Shown here: positions 46,265 through 57,649 of the stretch, one piece after another
How the letters are laid out: each line of letters begins with the position of its first letter
Position numbering within the stretch: the first letter of the stretch is position 1
From: Sinotaia quadrata
Lineage: Eukaryota; Mollusca; Gastropoda; Architaenioglossa; Viviparidae
Reading direction: 5' to 3'
Assembly (NCBI GenBank): GCA_028829895.1
Contig: CM054177.1
Location: 76,314,663-76,378,662 of the forward strand
Length of the DNA: 64,000 nucleotides
The notes under the pieces: generated by a model
Databases searched by the model: none
What the model was told of the DNA's origin: nothing
Seen by the model: only the letters and a program-made list of their open reading frames with translations
Translations under genes and position numbers: made by a program

Positions 46265-46535
46265 TTTAACCTCGCCGACCCCAGTACGTGTTAGCGGACA
46301 CGCGCCTGAAGAATCGATTACAGTCGCCGCCAGGGCACGCTGAAACGTCTTACGTTAGGCACCGTTAAATCAAAACTACGCATGCGCAAAGAGTTTAGTC
46401 AACAGAGTGACTTTCCTTTGGACGCGAGCTGAACAAATGCAGTTTTGAGGATAGTTAGCATGTGAATCTCTTATTTAAAAAATTAAGTGGACTGTCGCTG
46501 ACAAGTGAAAGCATTCATTATATTCTTAAATTATG
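46265..46535 (+). promoter_or_regulatory. GC-richer promoter-like patch with NRF1-type motif
   Basis: CpG-rich for this window, with CGCATGCGC at 46379-46387 (palindromic NRF1-type site), just upstream of an ATG at 46533. The following 63-codon frame (to 46724) starts with a hydrophobic stretch but resembles nothing known and has no clear donor. The promoter is inferred only from composition and motif. Confidence 0.35.
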
Positions 46536-47000
46536 ACTAAACTAAGTGTCGAACTGCTATTTCTGCTTGTCTCGGAACAATGTCCCGCCGAGAAATACAG
46601 GACAGTACGTCACAATTCTTTCTGTGTGAAGAGCGGAAATATCTTCACGACTACAGAGCCAGCGGCATACAAAGACATCAGTCAGAATGCGTCACAGAAA
46701 TTCGGATTTAGTTGCCAGCGCTAAATTTAGACACCGCCAAAACTTTGAAGGTCCTGGTAGTTGAAATAATACCGCACTGTTTTCTTGCAAGGTCAACTTG
46801 ATTAACTCCAGATGTCGTGAATGGTGACCACTGTGCCCAATGTTAAATAGTTCTTGGAGTCGTTCACTCGCTCTCTTTCGTGGAAAACTCAGCTTTTATA
46901 AATATAAATTACGATTACTAGATCTACTACTGCAGGAAAGAAAGATTATGCTAATAAAAGCAACAGATTGTTTTTAAGAAGAATTGCTAAACACACACAC

Positions 47001-47004
<4 letters not shown>

Positions 47005-47058
<54 letters not shown>
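47005..47058. repeat. (CT)n microsatellite
   Basis: About 26 CT units flanked by short CA runs. Confidence 0.95.
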
Positions 47059-47061
<3 letters not shown>

Positions 47062-47099
47062 CACACACAAAGAACTACGCAAAATATTAAAACAAATGG

Positions 47100-49200
47100 T
47101 ATGCAGTTAATTTGATGATGGAATGACTTTAGCCTCAAAATCAGTTCTGCATTGGTTTAAAGTGTTGCATTTGTGTCGTCTGTTCAACTCAGTCATGAGA
47201 TGAAAAACACAGACATAAACAATATGACGAAGTGCAACATAAACAACACGAATAAATAAATAAGAAATATAGACAAAACAACACAAAGAAGGGCTAACAA
47301 ACTTAAACAATATGGCGAAATAAACAACATGACGAAATGCAGTCATTAGAAATATAAATATAGCATGCAAACCGGGAGAAATATTTATGTTCAACTGACG
47401 AATTTATTGTTCCAAACAAGGATTGCAATCTTCACAAATTTAAGACCGACCTAAATGCTTGATATTAACCTGAGCGTAACTATAGCGACAAAGAAGGGTG
47501 AGGTGTGTGTGCGTGTGTTGGGAGAAATAATGTGAGAAAGCTGTATGATAATTAACTGTATGCACAAGCTCAACAACAGCCCGCTTCTGCGCCTGAAATA
47601 TACGCTGTATATTTAATATGCACTTCTGTGTTTTTTAAATTTTAAATTTATGACTTGTGTTATTCCTTTACGGACTTAATTTGAATATATCATCTGTCAT
47701 ACGAATACTAGACTCTTCGTCAGAGGAAATTGACAACGCAGAGGGGTAGGGAAAACATAAAGGAGGGGAGGGGTGGGTCAAGAGAAGAGGAAAGACAGAC
47801 AGTCGGCTTTTTCACTGTTTCATTCACCCACGTAAATATCTCCAGGGCCATGCAGAGTTATCTTGTGAGCTGTAGAGTTATCTCATGACCTTCACTTAAT
47901 TATTCGGTGAGTTATCGGTGAGTCAAGAGTATAGTGTGTGATGTTTTCTCTGACTCCACTCATTGTTTTGTGTTGTTCAAGGAACCACTCTATAGTTATT
48001 TATGTATTTTGTATTGAACCACATCAACCAACTGCAATTTCTCACTTATGCGCACAGCAGGAGCCGTCCATAAAATACGCCTAGCAAAGAGGGAGAGGGG
48101 GGTTGGGAGGGTGTGAGAATGGCAAAGGGGAGTTCAGGACTGTGATATTCTACTCTCTTTTTTTCTTTCTCTTTAACTGTCTGTTGAATTCTATTACTTC
48201 GCTTTGTTTTTGCCCAATCAATCAGAACTGATATTTTCATTAATATGTGTCATATAACTGCAACACTGATAAAATTATACTCTACTTCAGTTGTTAGAAT
48301 TATATTGTAATAAAGATTATGTTGTAATATTTTAACTTAATAACTACCAACAACAGCAACAAAATATTGCTTATGATATGCCTGCTGTGTCTAAAAAAAA
48401 AAATGCTTTTCAAAGACATCTTCGGAATATTATTTTTCTTACATGAGTAGCGACTTTTATTTCATAAATGCAGCTGTTCTTGCTGCCATGTATGTAAACA
48501 TTTTCCTACACACACACACACACACAACCATTACATAAGTCCTAATAATAATATAATATTAATTAAATAAGGTCTAAATCCGTTCTTAAGTTCTATGTTA
48601 ATGATACTATAATAAATAAGGTCTAACTAAATCCGTTGTTAAGTTCAGTGTTGATTAGGTCTAATATAGAAGAGATTTATAAAATTTAATTTTATCTTAT
48701 TAATCAATATTATATACTAATTATATATATTCTCTGAAAGATCACTAAATAATATTACATATTATTATTCATTGTGCTAAGTCTTTGTAAGAACAAGTAT
48801 TGTGTACTGACTCCTCTTCAGTACACACTTTACTGTAAACTTACACTGGAGAGGTGTTAGAAATTTTTATGACGTCAGTCGTTGCTTCTTAGAGGTGTGT
48901 GAGTCGTAAGTCTGTTAAAGTCTGTTATGGGAGTGACGTTATAGCTCTCTGCAAATTGTAATACTGTCGTCCAAATTGTTAAAATTCCATGATAGATTGG
49001 CAAATCACTTAAAATATACTGGCCTGGAAAAAAGTCTTAGATTTGAGGGTTTTTTTTTTACCGTCTTAACATTTCGCGCGTTTGCAAACAAAAAAATCAG
49101 AAATCATTTTAATATTTGGGTCGTACGCAGACTAAAAGTCGGAAACCAGAACAACGGACTTGCCTTTTTACATTTTACATTTACAGAGTAATTGCACTTT
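47100..49200. other. Region with no recognised gene
   Basis: AT-rich. It contains a degenerate AACAATATGACGAAATG theme (47220-47345), a small (AC)n at 48510-48527 and a duplicated AATAAGGTCTAAATCCGTT (about 48566 and 48616). Confidence 0.5.
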
Positions 49201-49214
49201 TTGGATATTGTATG

Positions 49215-49459
49215 TGTGACAAAGTAAATTTGCCCCTCCCTATTTTTAATTTTAATTGTTATTTAAATTTTGCTAAATTGTCAGAGTGACCCGACCTTAG
49301 GCACTCCTTATGGTGTTATTTTATTACGAGTCAGGGTAAACTGCCTAAAGGAAGAATATTCTAGATTTGTTGACCTAGTGGAAACAGAGTGAAATTAGTT
49401 ATGAAAGATTAATTAAAAATAATAATTATCTTCATTAACTAAGTGGCGCACGTGTCCCA
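49215..49459 (+). mobile_element. Dispersed LTR-like element, 245-bp deletion derivative
   Basis: Starts TGTGACAAAGTAAATTTGCC and ends GTGGCGCACGTGTCCCA. Flanks GTATG (49210-49214) and GTACG (49460-49464) resemble a 5-bp target duplication with one mismatch, which supports TG...CA (LTR-type) ends. Confidence 0.55.
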
Positions 49460-50213
49460 GTACGCATAATTAGAAAACAAAGGGAGAAAGCAGCCATTGT
49501 GACTTTCCAATTTCTATGAGCTTAATTGTTGGGAAAGGTCAAATTACATGAAACAATTCATTAGAATACCGTTAGATATATTGATCTGAAACGAATTACA
49601 TTTGATAGAAGAAGTTGCCACTCATCAATGGTCAAAATATGATGCCATTACCTCAACAACGTCGGACTTGTATTGATTTGGTTATGAAATAATGTGATCC
49701 GTACCTCTTAGTTTGATTGATCCCAATATTTACAAGTCTATTTCTTAGAAACAAAAATTTGGGACGTCCATTTTCATCATCGTTTGATTTTTTTGTTTCA
49801 TTTCGATATTCCCAGAATGTCATATTGTTATAAAACAAACAAACATCGATTTTGATTTTTTTTAATCGAGTCAACTTTGTTACATACGGGCTCTTATTTA
49901 ATGTCTCTGTCACAGTACCATGATTCAAACCTGTACTGACGACAGACCGGTTGTCTAATTCACCCGAAGGAAGGAAAGAAGAAACTTTGAATAACTACAA
50001 GAAATGACCAGATTATTGCACTCAGAATTAGTATTGATTCGCCAAGATGTAATGGAATAACAAATCTCATTAAGCAGTGTCTGTATTTTATTTTCATTTT
50101 ATTCTTTCAAATGCCAACTAGAGCTTCTTTTCCTAATTAACTACCCTGCGCGTAACACAGGTAATGCATTTTCAACACGTATAACAGATCAGAAGTATGA
50201 TTCAGGTTATTTA

Positions 50214-50383
50214 AAGGTCTGAGTATTTGCCCTTTGAGTTCACGTGTCCGAAGAAGATACGTGTATATCTTTGCTCTGAATATTTGCTCTTTGAGTTCAC
50301 GTGTCCGAAGAAGATACGTGTGTATCTTTGCTCTGAATATTTGCTCTTTGAGTTCACATGTCCGAAGAAGATACGTGTATATC
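50214..50383. repeat. Minisatellite, 63-bp unit, 2.7 copies
   Basis: Units of GAATATTTGCTCTTTGAGTT, CACGTGTCCGAAGAAGATAC, GTGTATCTTTGCTCT. 63 is a multiple of three, so one minus-strand frame stays open as a 21-residue peptide repeat; no sign that it is translated. Confidence 0.95.
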
Positions 50384-51711
50384 TGTGAGAGAAAGAGAGA
50401 GAGGTGGTGATGGGGTGAGGTAATTCGTGGCCTTCAGGGTTTGTCGACAAAGTTCGCTGTTATTCTTTGCAAACATAGCGTGTATGTCGTCTGTAACCTG
50501 TCGTCTTCAGAAGATCAATACAGCGTCAGCATAACTATTATAAGCAGTCACAGATTTTCCACGCGACAAGTCTGTAAGCTATGAACTCAGTGTTACAGCA
50601 AATTCGTGTAACGCCATTTACTGGGTATTACAGTCACAATGTAGCAGAACCGTTTAATTTGCACAAAGACGTGACAGTAATTTATTGTCATGATTATCAG
50701 CTGCAAAAACAATCAGTCCTCCATTGTTTGTTGCATCTCTGAATAATTTTTTCTCTTTATTAAGCAGAAATAAAGTTATGCTTTGATTCGAATGATGAAA
50801 GATTAAGATTATTACTACTCTTTGAAGATACTGATTTTAAAGATTTGCTTTGAGCAGTTTGCTATAGAAAACAGCTGTTTATAAATATTACTAATTAGTT
50901 GTAAAATTCATCATCTATTTATTATGAACTATTTATTTATTTTGCTCATGGCATGTAAACAGACGTCAGTGTAAGACACTCTGCTCAATTATTTTCACAC
51001 ATAACATTTTAAAAAATAATAACACAAATAAGAAAGAAAGTAATTACTTAAAGGACCTTTCAGTGTTTGCAGACTTAATAGGCACGCAACTCCGAATGTC
51101 AAGGGTGATAATGCTTGTTAGTATTGACTGACGAGTCACAGCTTCTAACGATTCGAGTTATGTAGGGCAAAAAGCCTTGAGGGGAAATAAAGGCTCCTAA
51201 ATACTATTATGACTCACATAAATGTCCTACATTGAATGTCAACTCTGACAGGTGAGATATCAACAAAAAATAATGCGCACGTTTTATTGTTGTTTGTTTG
51301 ATTACCTCCACCTCCACTCTACCTCAAGTAAATCACCCAAATGAAAGCAGGGTCATTCCAAATACCTTTAATTTTCTGATCTCATATAAATGTATATGTT
51401 TCAGTCATGCACACATCTCTGTCTCTTTCTCTCTCATACATACACACATACATTTCATTTTTTTTCTAAACAGCAACAATGAATAAGTAAATAAATATAT
51501 TATTTGTACAACCAAGTAAAATAAAATATGTAAAAAATAATGGCAATGCCAGCACGCTGGCCATTATATTAAAACTTTTGATGTTTTTTGTTATCAAGCG
51601 TGATGTAGGACATTTCCTGGCCAAGGCATTATATGTTACGAAGCAACAAAGACACCCCTTCCACCCCTGATTCATTGGCAGGTCATAACAATGAAACTTA
51701 TATTCTAGGAC

Positions 51712-52232
51712 TGTTAAGCAGAAACCTATAACCTCATGACTGCTCAGTAAAAATCATAACCTGAGGACTGCTCAGTAGACACCATAACTTGATGACTACT
51801 CAGTAAAAACCATATCTTGATGACTGCTCAGTAAAAACAATAACCTGAGGAGTGCTCAGTAGAAACCCGAGAGCTGCTCAGTAAAAACCATAACTTGAGG
51901 ACTGCTCAGTAAAAGCAATAACCTGAGACTGCTCAGTAAAAACAATAACCTGAGAACTGCTCAGTGGAAACCATAACCTCAGGATTGCTCAGTAGAAACC
52001 ATAAACTGAGGACTGCTCAGTAGAAACCATAAACTGAGGACTGCTCAGTAGAAACCATAACCTCAGGATTGCTCGGTAGAAACCATAAACTGAGGACTGC
52101 TCAGTAGAAACCATAACCTCAGGATTGCTCAGTAGAAACCATAAACTGAGGACTGCTCAGTAGAAACCATAACCTCAGGATTGCTCAGTAGAAACCATAA
52201 ACTCAGGATTGCTCAGTAGAAATATAATTGAA
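51712..52232. repeat. Minisatellite, about 27-28-bp unit, about 19 copies
   Basis: Units of ACTGCTCAGTAGAAACCATA plus ACCTGAGG, alternating GGACTGCTCAG and GGATTGCTCAG types in the right half (a two-unit higher-order pattern). Confidence 0.95.
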
Positions 52233-52970
52233 ACCGACGGAGCCGAATTGCTCAGCAGAATGTCACTGAAACTGACTGTATACAAAAGGTCTAAATAAAC
52301 TCAAAATTACAGCACAAAGATGCTTTAAACTTGGCAATAAATCCTACAGAGCATAGTACCTCAGTAAAATATACGGAAAATATAGAATTGCTCAGCGAAA
52401 TATAAGTACAGAGACAATAAACAATTGCTCAGAGAAACGTAAATATTCGGACAATGGAGATTTGCTCAGGAAAAATATAACAAAACTGAATAAAAACTGC
52501 TCAGCATATATGTTATTTAAACTGCTCATCTAAGTGACATTGCTCAGCAGAAGGAAACACAAGTTTACAGTACGTAATTGCTCAGTATTTTATAAATAAG
52601 TCTAACGGTCAAGAAATGTTTCTTGGAATGCCTATCAAAACTGATGGTACGTAATCGCTCAGCAGACTGTCAATGACACAAGTAACATAAATTGTTTAGA
52701 ATATTGTCAATGAAACTGATGGTACGCAATCGCTCAATGTCAATGACACAAGTAACATAAATTGTTTAGAATATTGTCAATGAAACTGATGGTACGCAAT
52801 CGCTCAATGTCAATGACACAAGTAACATAAATTGTTTAGAATATTGTCAATGAAACTGATGGTACGCAATCGCTCAATGTCAATGACACAAGTAACATAA
52901 ATTGTTTAGAAGATCGTCGGTGAAATTGATGGGGTATAGAATCGCTCAGAAGAATGTGAGAGAAACAACG
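52233..52970. repeat. Diverged extension of the GCTCAG minisatellite with a nested 70-bp repeat
   Basis: The TTGCTCAGNAGAA core recurs at irregular 40-60-bp spacing to about 52660. Then come four near-identical 70-bp units (TGAAACTGATGGTACGCAAT, CGCTCAATGTCAATGACACA, AGTAACATAAATTGTTTAGA). Confidence 0.9.
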
Positions 52971-52999
52971 ATTCTAATCTCTTTATCAAAATGCCATTA

Positions 53000-54590
53000 T
53001 GTCACAGAAATAGAAAATAACTAGGCCGAGAGTCTGTGCAAGTGAAGGAAATTAAAAAGCAGCTAAGTGTCAATGAAACTGAAAGAAGATAACTGCTTTC
53101 AGTGCCGCTGGCTGACAGCACAAATTTGTTTATTTGACGATAACTGTTACATACAGAACTCTCTTAATTAGAAAATAATTGATTTTCTACTAATTTCTTG
53201 TACGAAAACATGGAAATAGATCAGTAAAATGCCAGGTTAGCACGCATGTCAAGAAAATACACACACACAGAGACGGATTTTGGAAAGAACAAACGAACAA
53301 AAACAACACATCTACTGTCATTTGAATGCATGATGTCATCATTGTGATCCTGCTGAGATAACTTTAAAACCGCGCAACGGCGAGACAGCTGGAACAAGCT
53401 GCCAGTCATATACACTGCCACTTATGATCTCCCAAGAGCATAAAGGTGACGGTCCTCCAGTTCGTGCGGTTCAATCATAAAACATTTTAATTCTCGGCAA
53501 AATAATCTCCAGTAAAAGAAAGGTAGCTATACATAATCAAGGTGGACAAACCCATATTTTGTTGTAAGTGTAAAATGAGTTATTCCATTTCATTTAATTT
53601 ACAACAACTCTTATACATTGTGTTAGGGTGCCGATATTTCTTTTAAAACTTTACAGATAGATTTTAACATAAAGTATTGCAGATTTTTCTGAACAATAAT
53701 ATTTTCCTCTCTTTGTGCGATTTTTTGTTGTTGTTATTTCAACGCAAGCAGCCAATACCCAGTAGCTTGTTAAATAAGGTAATATGTTTATTGTACATTT
53801 ATCACAAGCTTTTCAAGCCGACTTCGTTGGGCTTGTATTGCTTTCCTAAACATTGACGATAGGTTTATGGAGTTGAGTATGCGTGTGTATGTGTGTGTGG
53901 GGGCTTTGGGTGGGTTGAAAAGGTGAGTTGGTGGAATCATAAATTAAGCAGGATGCTTTGACAGATCCTGAAAGTGGAAATTTATCTCGGCAGACACAGG
54001 GGTTGGAGTGTTCTGGTAGCGTGCGTCAGATTTATAGATCTCCAGAATTATCTCCTTTTTCTGTGACTAATCTCTTCCCTCTCCGCTCTCTCTCTCTCTT
54101 CGCACTCTCTTGCCCTCTTTTCCTCTGGCCCTCCCATCTCCCAGTCTGCATCCTTTCTCTCAGCGTGTCCGATCTGCAACTTACGTTGAACTTCGCGTAC
54201 TGCCCATGTTAGTGTGCGACATAAATAAGTGTCACGTACTGCCCATGTTAGTGTGCGACATAAATAAGTGTCACGTCTGAGGAACAGATTTAACATCCAG
54301 TTGTTAGTGTGCCAGATGTTCATTGTTCTCCACTCTTCTCCCAGAAATACAGCACCTGTAAATTAAGTCAAACCGAACAATATCAATTATAAAATTTAAT
54401 TAAAGAACTAGATTTTGTCTCATCTTCTCTGTTGAATACAGTGACGTCACAGAGTGCAACCTCTTAGGAACTCGTGTCTGACAGAAGAGTGGTTGTCTGG
54501 CGGTGAGGAGGTGTGTCCAGAAAGACATTTATATTTTTTAGTTCACTTCTCCAAACTCTTAATTTAAACCACTCACCCAAATCTACCGCC
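53000..54590. other. Region with no recognised gene
   Basis: No supported exon. A 38-bp unit with core CCCATGTTAGTGTGCGACAT is duplicated at about 54195-54275. A short CT-rich patch lies at 54075-54135. Confidence 0.5.
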
Positions 54591-54592
54591 AT

Positions 54593-54593
<1 letters not shown>

Positions 54594-54671
<78 letters not shown>
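54594..54671. repeat. (CA)n microsatellite
   Basis: About 39 uninterrupted CA units. Confidence 0.97.
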
Positions 54672-54674
<3 letters not shown>

Positions 54675-55289
54675 GGCAAGTGGAGCCTGAACAAAGGGTA
54701 TCGGAGACTTGACAGACTTGCGCTGAAGACACAGCGGACATTAAAGGTAAGGAATGGCGCCCAATTCCTTCGACCACCCTTTAAAAAAAAAAAATGTCAT
54801 CTGAATTTAAATGTTTGCTGTCCATATATCCACAACCAGCATGCCTGATTAATTAAAGAAATGTAATGTAATATTTTGATTGTAGTTCAATAAGGGTCGA
54901 AGATGTGGGATTTTTCTTGATGTAATCCATATACGATTTAGTGAAACATGTTGTCCTTCAAGGTACGTTAGTTTGATTTTTGGGAAACATGTAGGGGGCG
55001 CTTCCGGCTTCCGCTGCTTTCGCGCTTGGGGAGGGGGAGTGGGGAAGAGGGATTCGTCGTCTCTGTTCTCGTCCGTGGTCCTGTCTGTAGTTTGATTTTC
55101 GGGAAACATATGCCTATATACTATTTTTTTTTTTTAAAGCAAGGAACGACAACCTGGTATTTCGGTAAACATATATTGTGTCTTTTGGAAATGAAGTGTT
55201 AATTACTGTTTGGCAGGAAAAAGGAAATATTTCAGAATCAGAGCGATTGATTACTTAGGGAGCATTGTTTGTTTGCTTGCACATAATTC

Positions 55290-55293
<4 letters not shown>

Positions 55294-55342
<49 letters not shown>
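55294..55342. repeat. (CA)n microsatellite
   Basis: About 24 CA units. Confidence 0.97.
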
Positions 55343-55344
<2 letters not shown>

Positions 55345-56204
55345 ATATATATGTACGTACACAAACGCCTACAAAATACTTGAACATATATACATACATC
55401 TCATACACAGACACACACATATGCACGCACACTCATACACAAGTAAAAGACATTTTTTCTTGTCCTTTGGGCGCTTGCTTTTGAATAGTAAATATCACTC
55501 GTTACAAGTAGTGACTCAACACTGTATTTTTTATGAAATGTTTTCGTTTATTTATCTATCTGCTGGAGTAGGAATTTTCTGCCCTTGACATTTGCAAAAC
55601 TGATTTGACCTAGCTTTGCTCGCTCCGGTGATCTTGATAGCTTTTCTGAGAGGTCAAGGCAGCCGGTTGTTACGAGACTCCACTGACGGCCTTCGCTCCA
55701 AACGTCCCAACTGGCAACAGTCTGTGTTGGATAGGTTAAAAATGTTGTTGCAGTCATACCACTAATCGTTGAAGCGTAGCTGATGACTTGTTCGCATATC
55801 CTCTAAGTTAGACCAAAGTAATTTTCTGTGTGTGTGTGACACAAAAGTTGTTTACTTGGTTGTTTGGATTTTGACTTTTTGCTTTTATCTCAGGACAAGT
55901 AGGCCTATTCCTTCACTCTGTAAAGACGCTTAAACATCCGGTTTTGTTTGAAAAGGTTTCTTTGTGAAAAGAGATTTGAATCTCATTAGACAAGAATCTT
56001 CGTATCAACAGACTGAAAAGCAACAAAACATATTTTGGTCAATCCAGAATGCTATTCTTCATTTTATCTCTTGCTTTCCTCAGTTCTTCTTCGTCATTTA
56101 TTCCCTTCACCCCCAATTTAAGCACACACGTGCACAAATACAGTACGAAGGCAGAGATTTTTTTCCCGATCGAGTGTACCTTTGCCTCGATTTGTGGCTT
56201 TTCA

Positions 56205-56625
56205 CTCAAACAGAGCAAGTGGTGAACATTATAAGTAAACAGTGAACATTGTGATTGAGCCGTGAACAATTGCTGGACATTGAGAGTAGTGAGTGAGTAC
56301 TAGCCATTTTGAATGAGTAGTGAGCAGTTGCTGGACATTTTGAGAGAGTAGTGAGCGAGCACTGCATATTGTGAGTGAGCATTAGACATTGTAAGCGAGC
56401 AGTTCGAGTGAACATTAGATATTGTGAGTGAGCACTGAACGAACACTGGATATTATGAGTGAGTACTGGTCTGTGGGAGTGACCATAGGACATTTTTGAA
56501 CATTGTGAGTGAGCATTGAACCTTGTGAGCAGGCACTGGACATTATGAGCAGGGCAGCAGGCACTGGACATTAAGAGTAAGCATTGGACCTTGTGAGCAG
56601 GCACTGGACATTGGGAGTGAGCACT
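56205..56625. repeat. Degenerate minisatellite, about 22-25-bp theme
   Basis: About 18 units of GTGAGTGAGCACTGGACATT with length drift. The 132-codon minus-strand frame across it is an artefact of the repeat. Confidence 0.85.
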
Positions 56626-57299
56626 ATCACAATGGCAGATCCAAGAGCATTGAAGTTAATTAAACAGCTAAAAAAAAATGAATGCATGTGCGTAAAATCT
56701 TGCGATGTGATGCCACTGAAGAGGTTTTAGTTTCTAGTAATATTAGTAACTATTAGCTGAAGATATGACAGTGTTATCCTGCATGTTCTGTGTAGTTTGA
56801 ACCACTGTTATACACGCTTTTGGTGATTAAGGCACATGCTTACCTGTTAAATAAATAATTGTTTCTTCCTTCTTCATTTGTGGACATCTAGATGAGGGTT
56901 GTCTAGGAAGAAGGAATCAAGTTCATTAAAAAGCAAGCTAATTAATATTTAAATAAAGAAAAAAAAAGTTATGTTCTCTCCCTTAAATAAAACCCAATTC
57001 CTTTCGAACAGGTAGGAGATACTAAAACTGATAAGTTCATTGGCAAGTGGAAAAAAAGGGAAACCCTGCACCACTCTCGGCGAACAACAAAAAAATCTTT
57101 AAAACAGTTATTTCGAAGTTCTCTAGTAAACAAATCTGAATACTTATTTCTTGCTTATCTTTTCAATTATAAACGTTTCAAAAGAGCTGTCGTTCTTTGT
57201 AAAAGACAAGAGAATAAATTTTTTTTTTTTACATCAGTTTCTAAGATATTTTAAAGTCTTTCAGATTCGCTGTAGTCAAGCTGCCAAGTGACAAATATA

Positions 57300-57640
57300 A
57301 CCCCGAGTGACGTATTGTTAATAAATTCACCAAATGTAGAGAGCGCCGTGCAGAACAAAATCAATAAATCGATCAAATCAATCAAGAGAGAAGTGCTGCG
57401 TCACGGCTCAGCGAAACCCCACTTACTGACTTAGCAAAGCGCAGCGCGATACGTCACACTCGCTTTATATCGCTACAAACCGCACAATACTTCTGCCTTC
57501 ACCAAAGGGAGGTAATCGTCAGCCAATCTGCCACCTCTAAACGAAAGGCACTGTCCTTTTTTTAGGTTAAACAAAAAATCATTGCAAGCAGTATTTTCTC
57601 TCTCGTTCGCTTTGAGTATTACAATGGCCATTATTGGTAA
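57300..57640 (+). promoter_or_regulatory. Promoter-like patch before a possible first exon
   Basis: GC- and CpG-richer than its surroundings, with CRE-like TACGTCAC, a CTTTATATCGC TATA-like stretch and AAGGGAGGTAA. An ATG at 57624 opens MAII and is followed by a good donor (ATTG|GTAAGG). No downstream exon was found in 57.6-64 kb, so a gene here is only a possibility. Confidence 0.3.
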
Positions 57641-57649
57641 GGACGAAGC

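Noticed and set aside
46533..46724. 63-codon plus frame with ATG and hydrophobic start
   Set aside because: No family resemblance and no cleavage-site or cysteine pattern convincing enough for a secreted peptide.
50211..50450. 79-codon frame with a threefold 21-residue peptide repeat
   Set aside because: A 63-bp minisatellite unit divisible by three; no coding or splice context.
55548..55757. 69-codon minus frame with good acceptor (AACACAG) and AATAAA at its stop, which could be a terminal exon
   Set aside because: No partner exon, no recognisable domain; kept only as a note.
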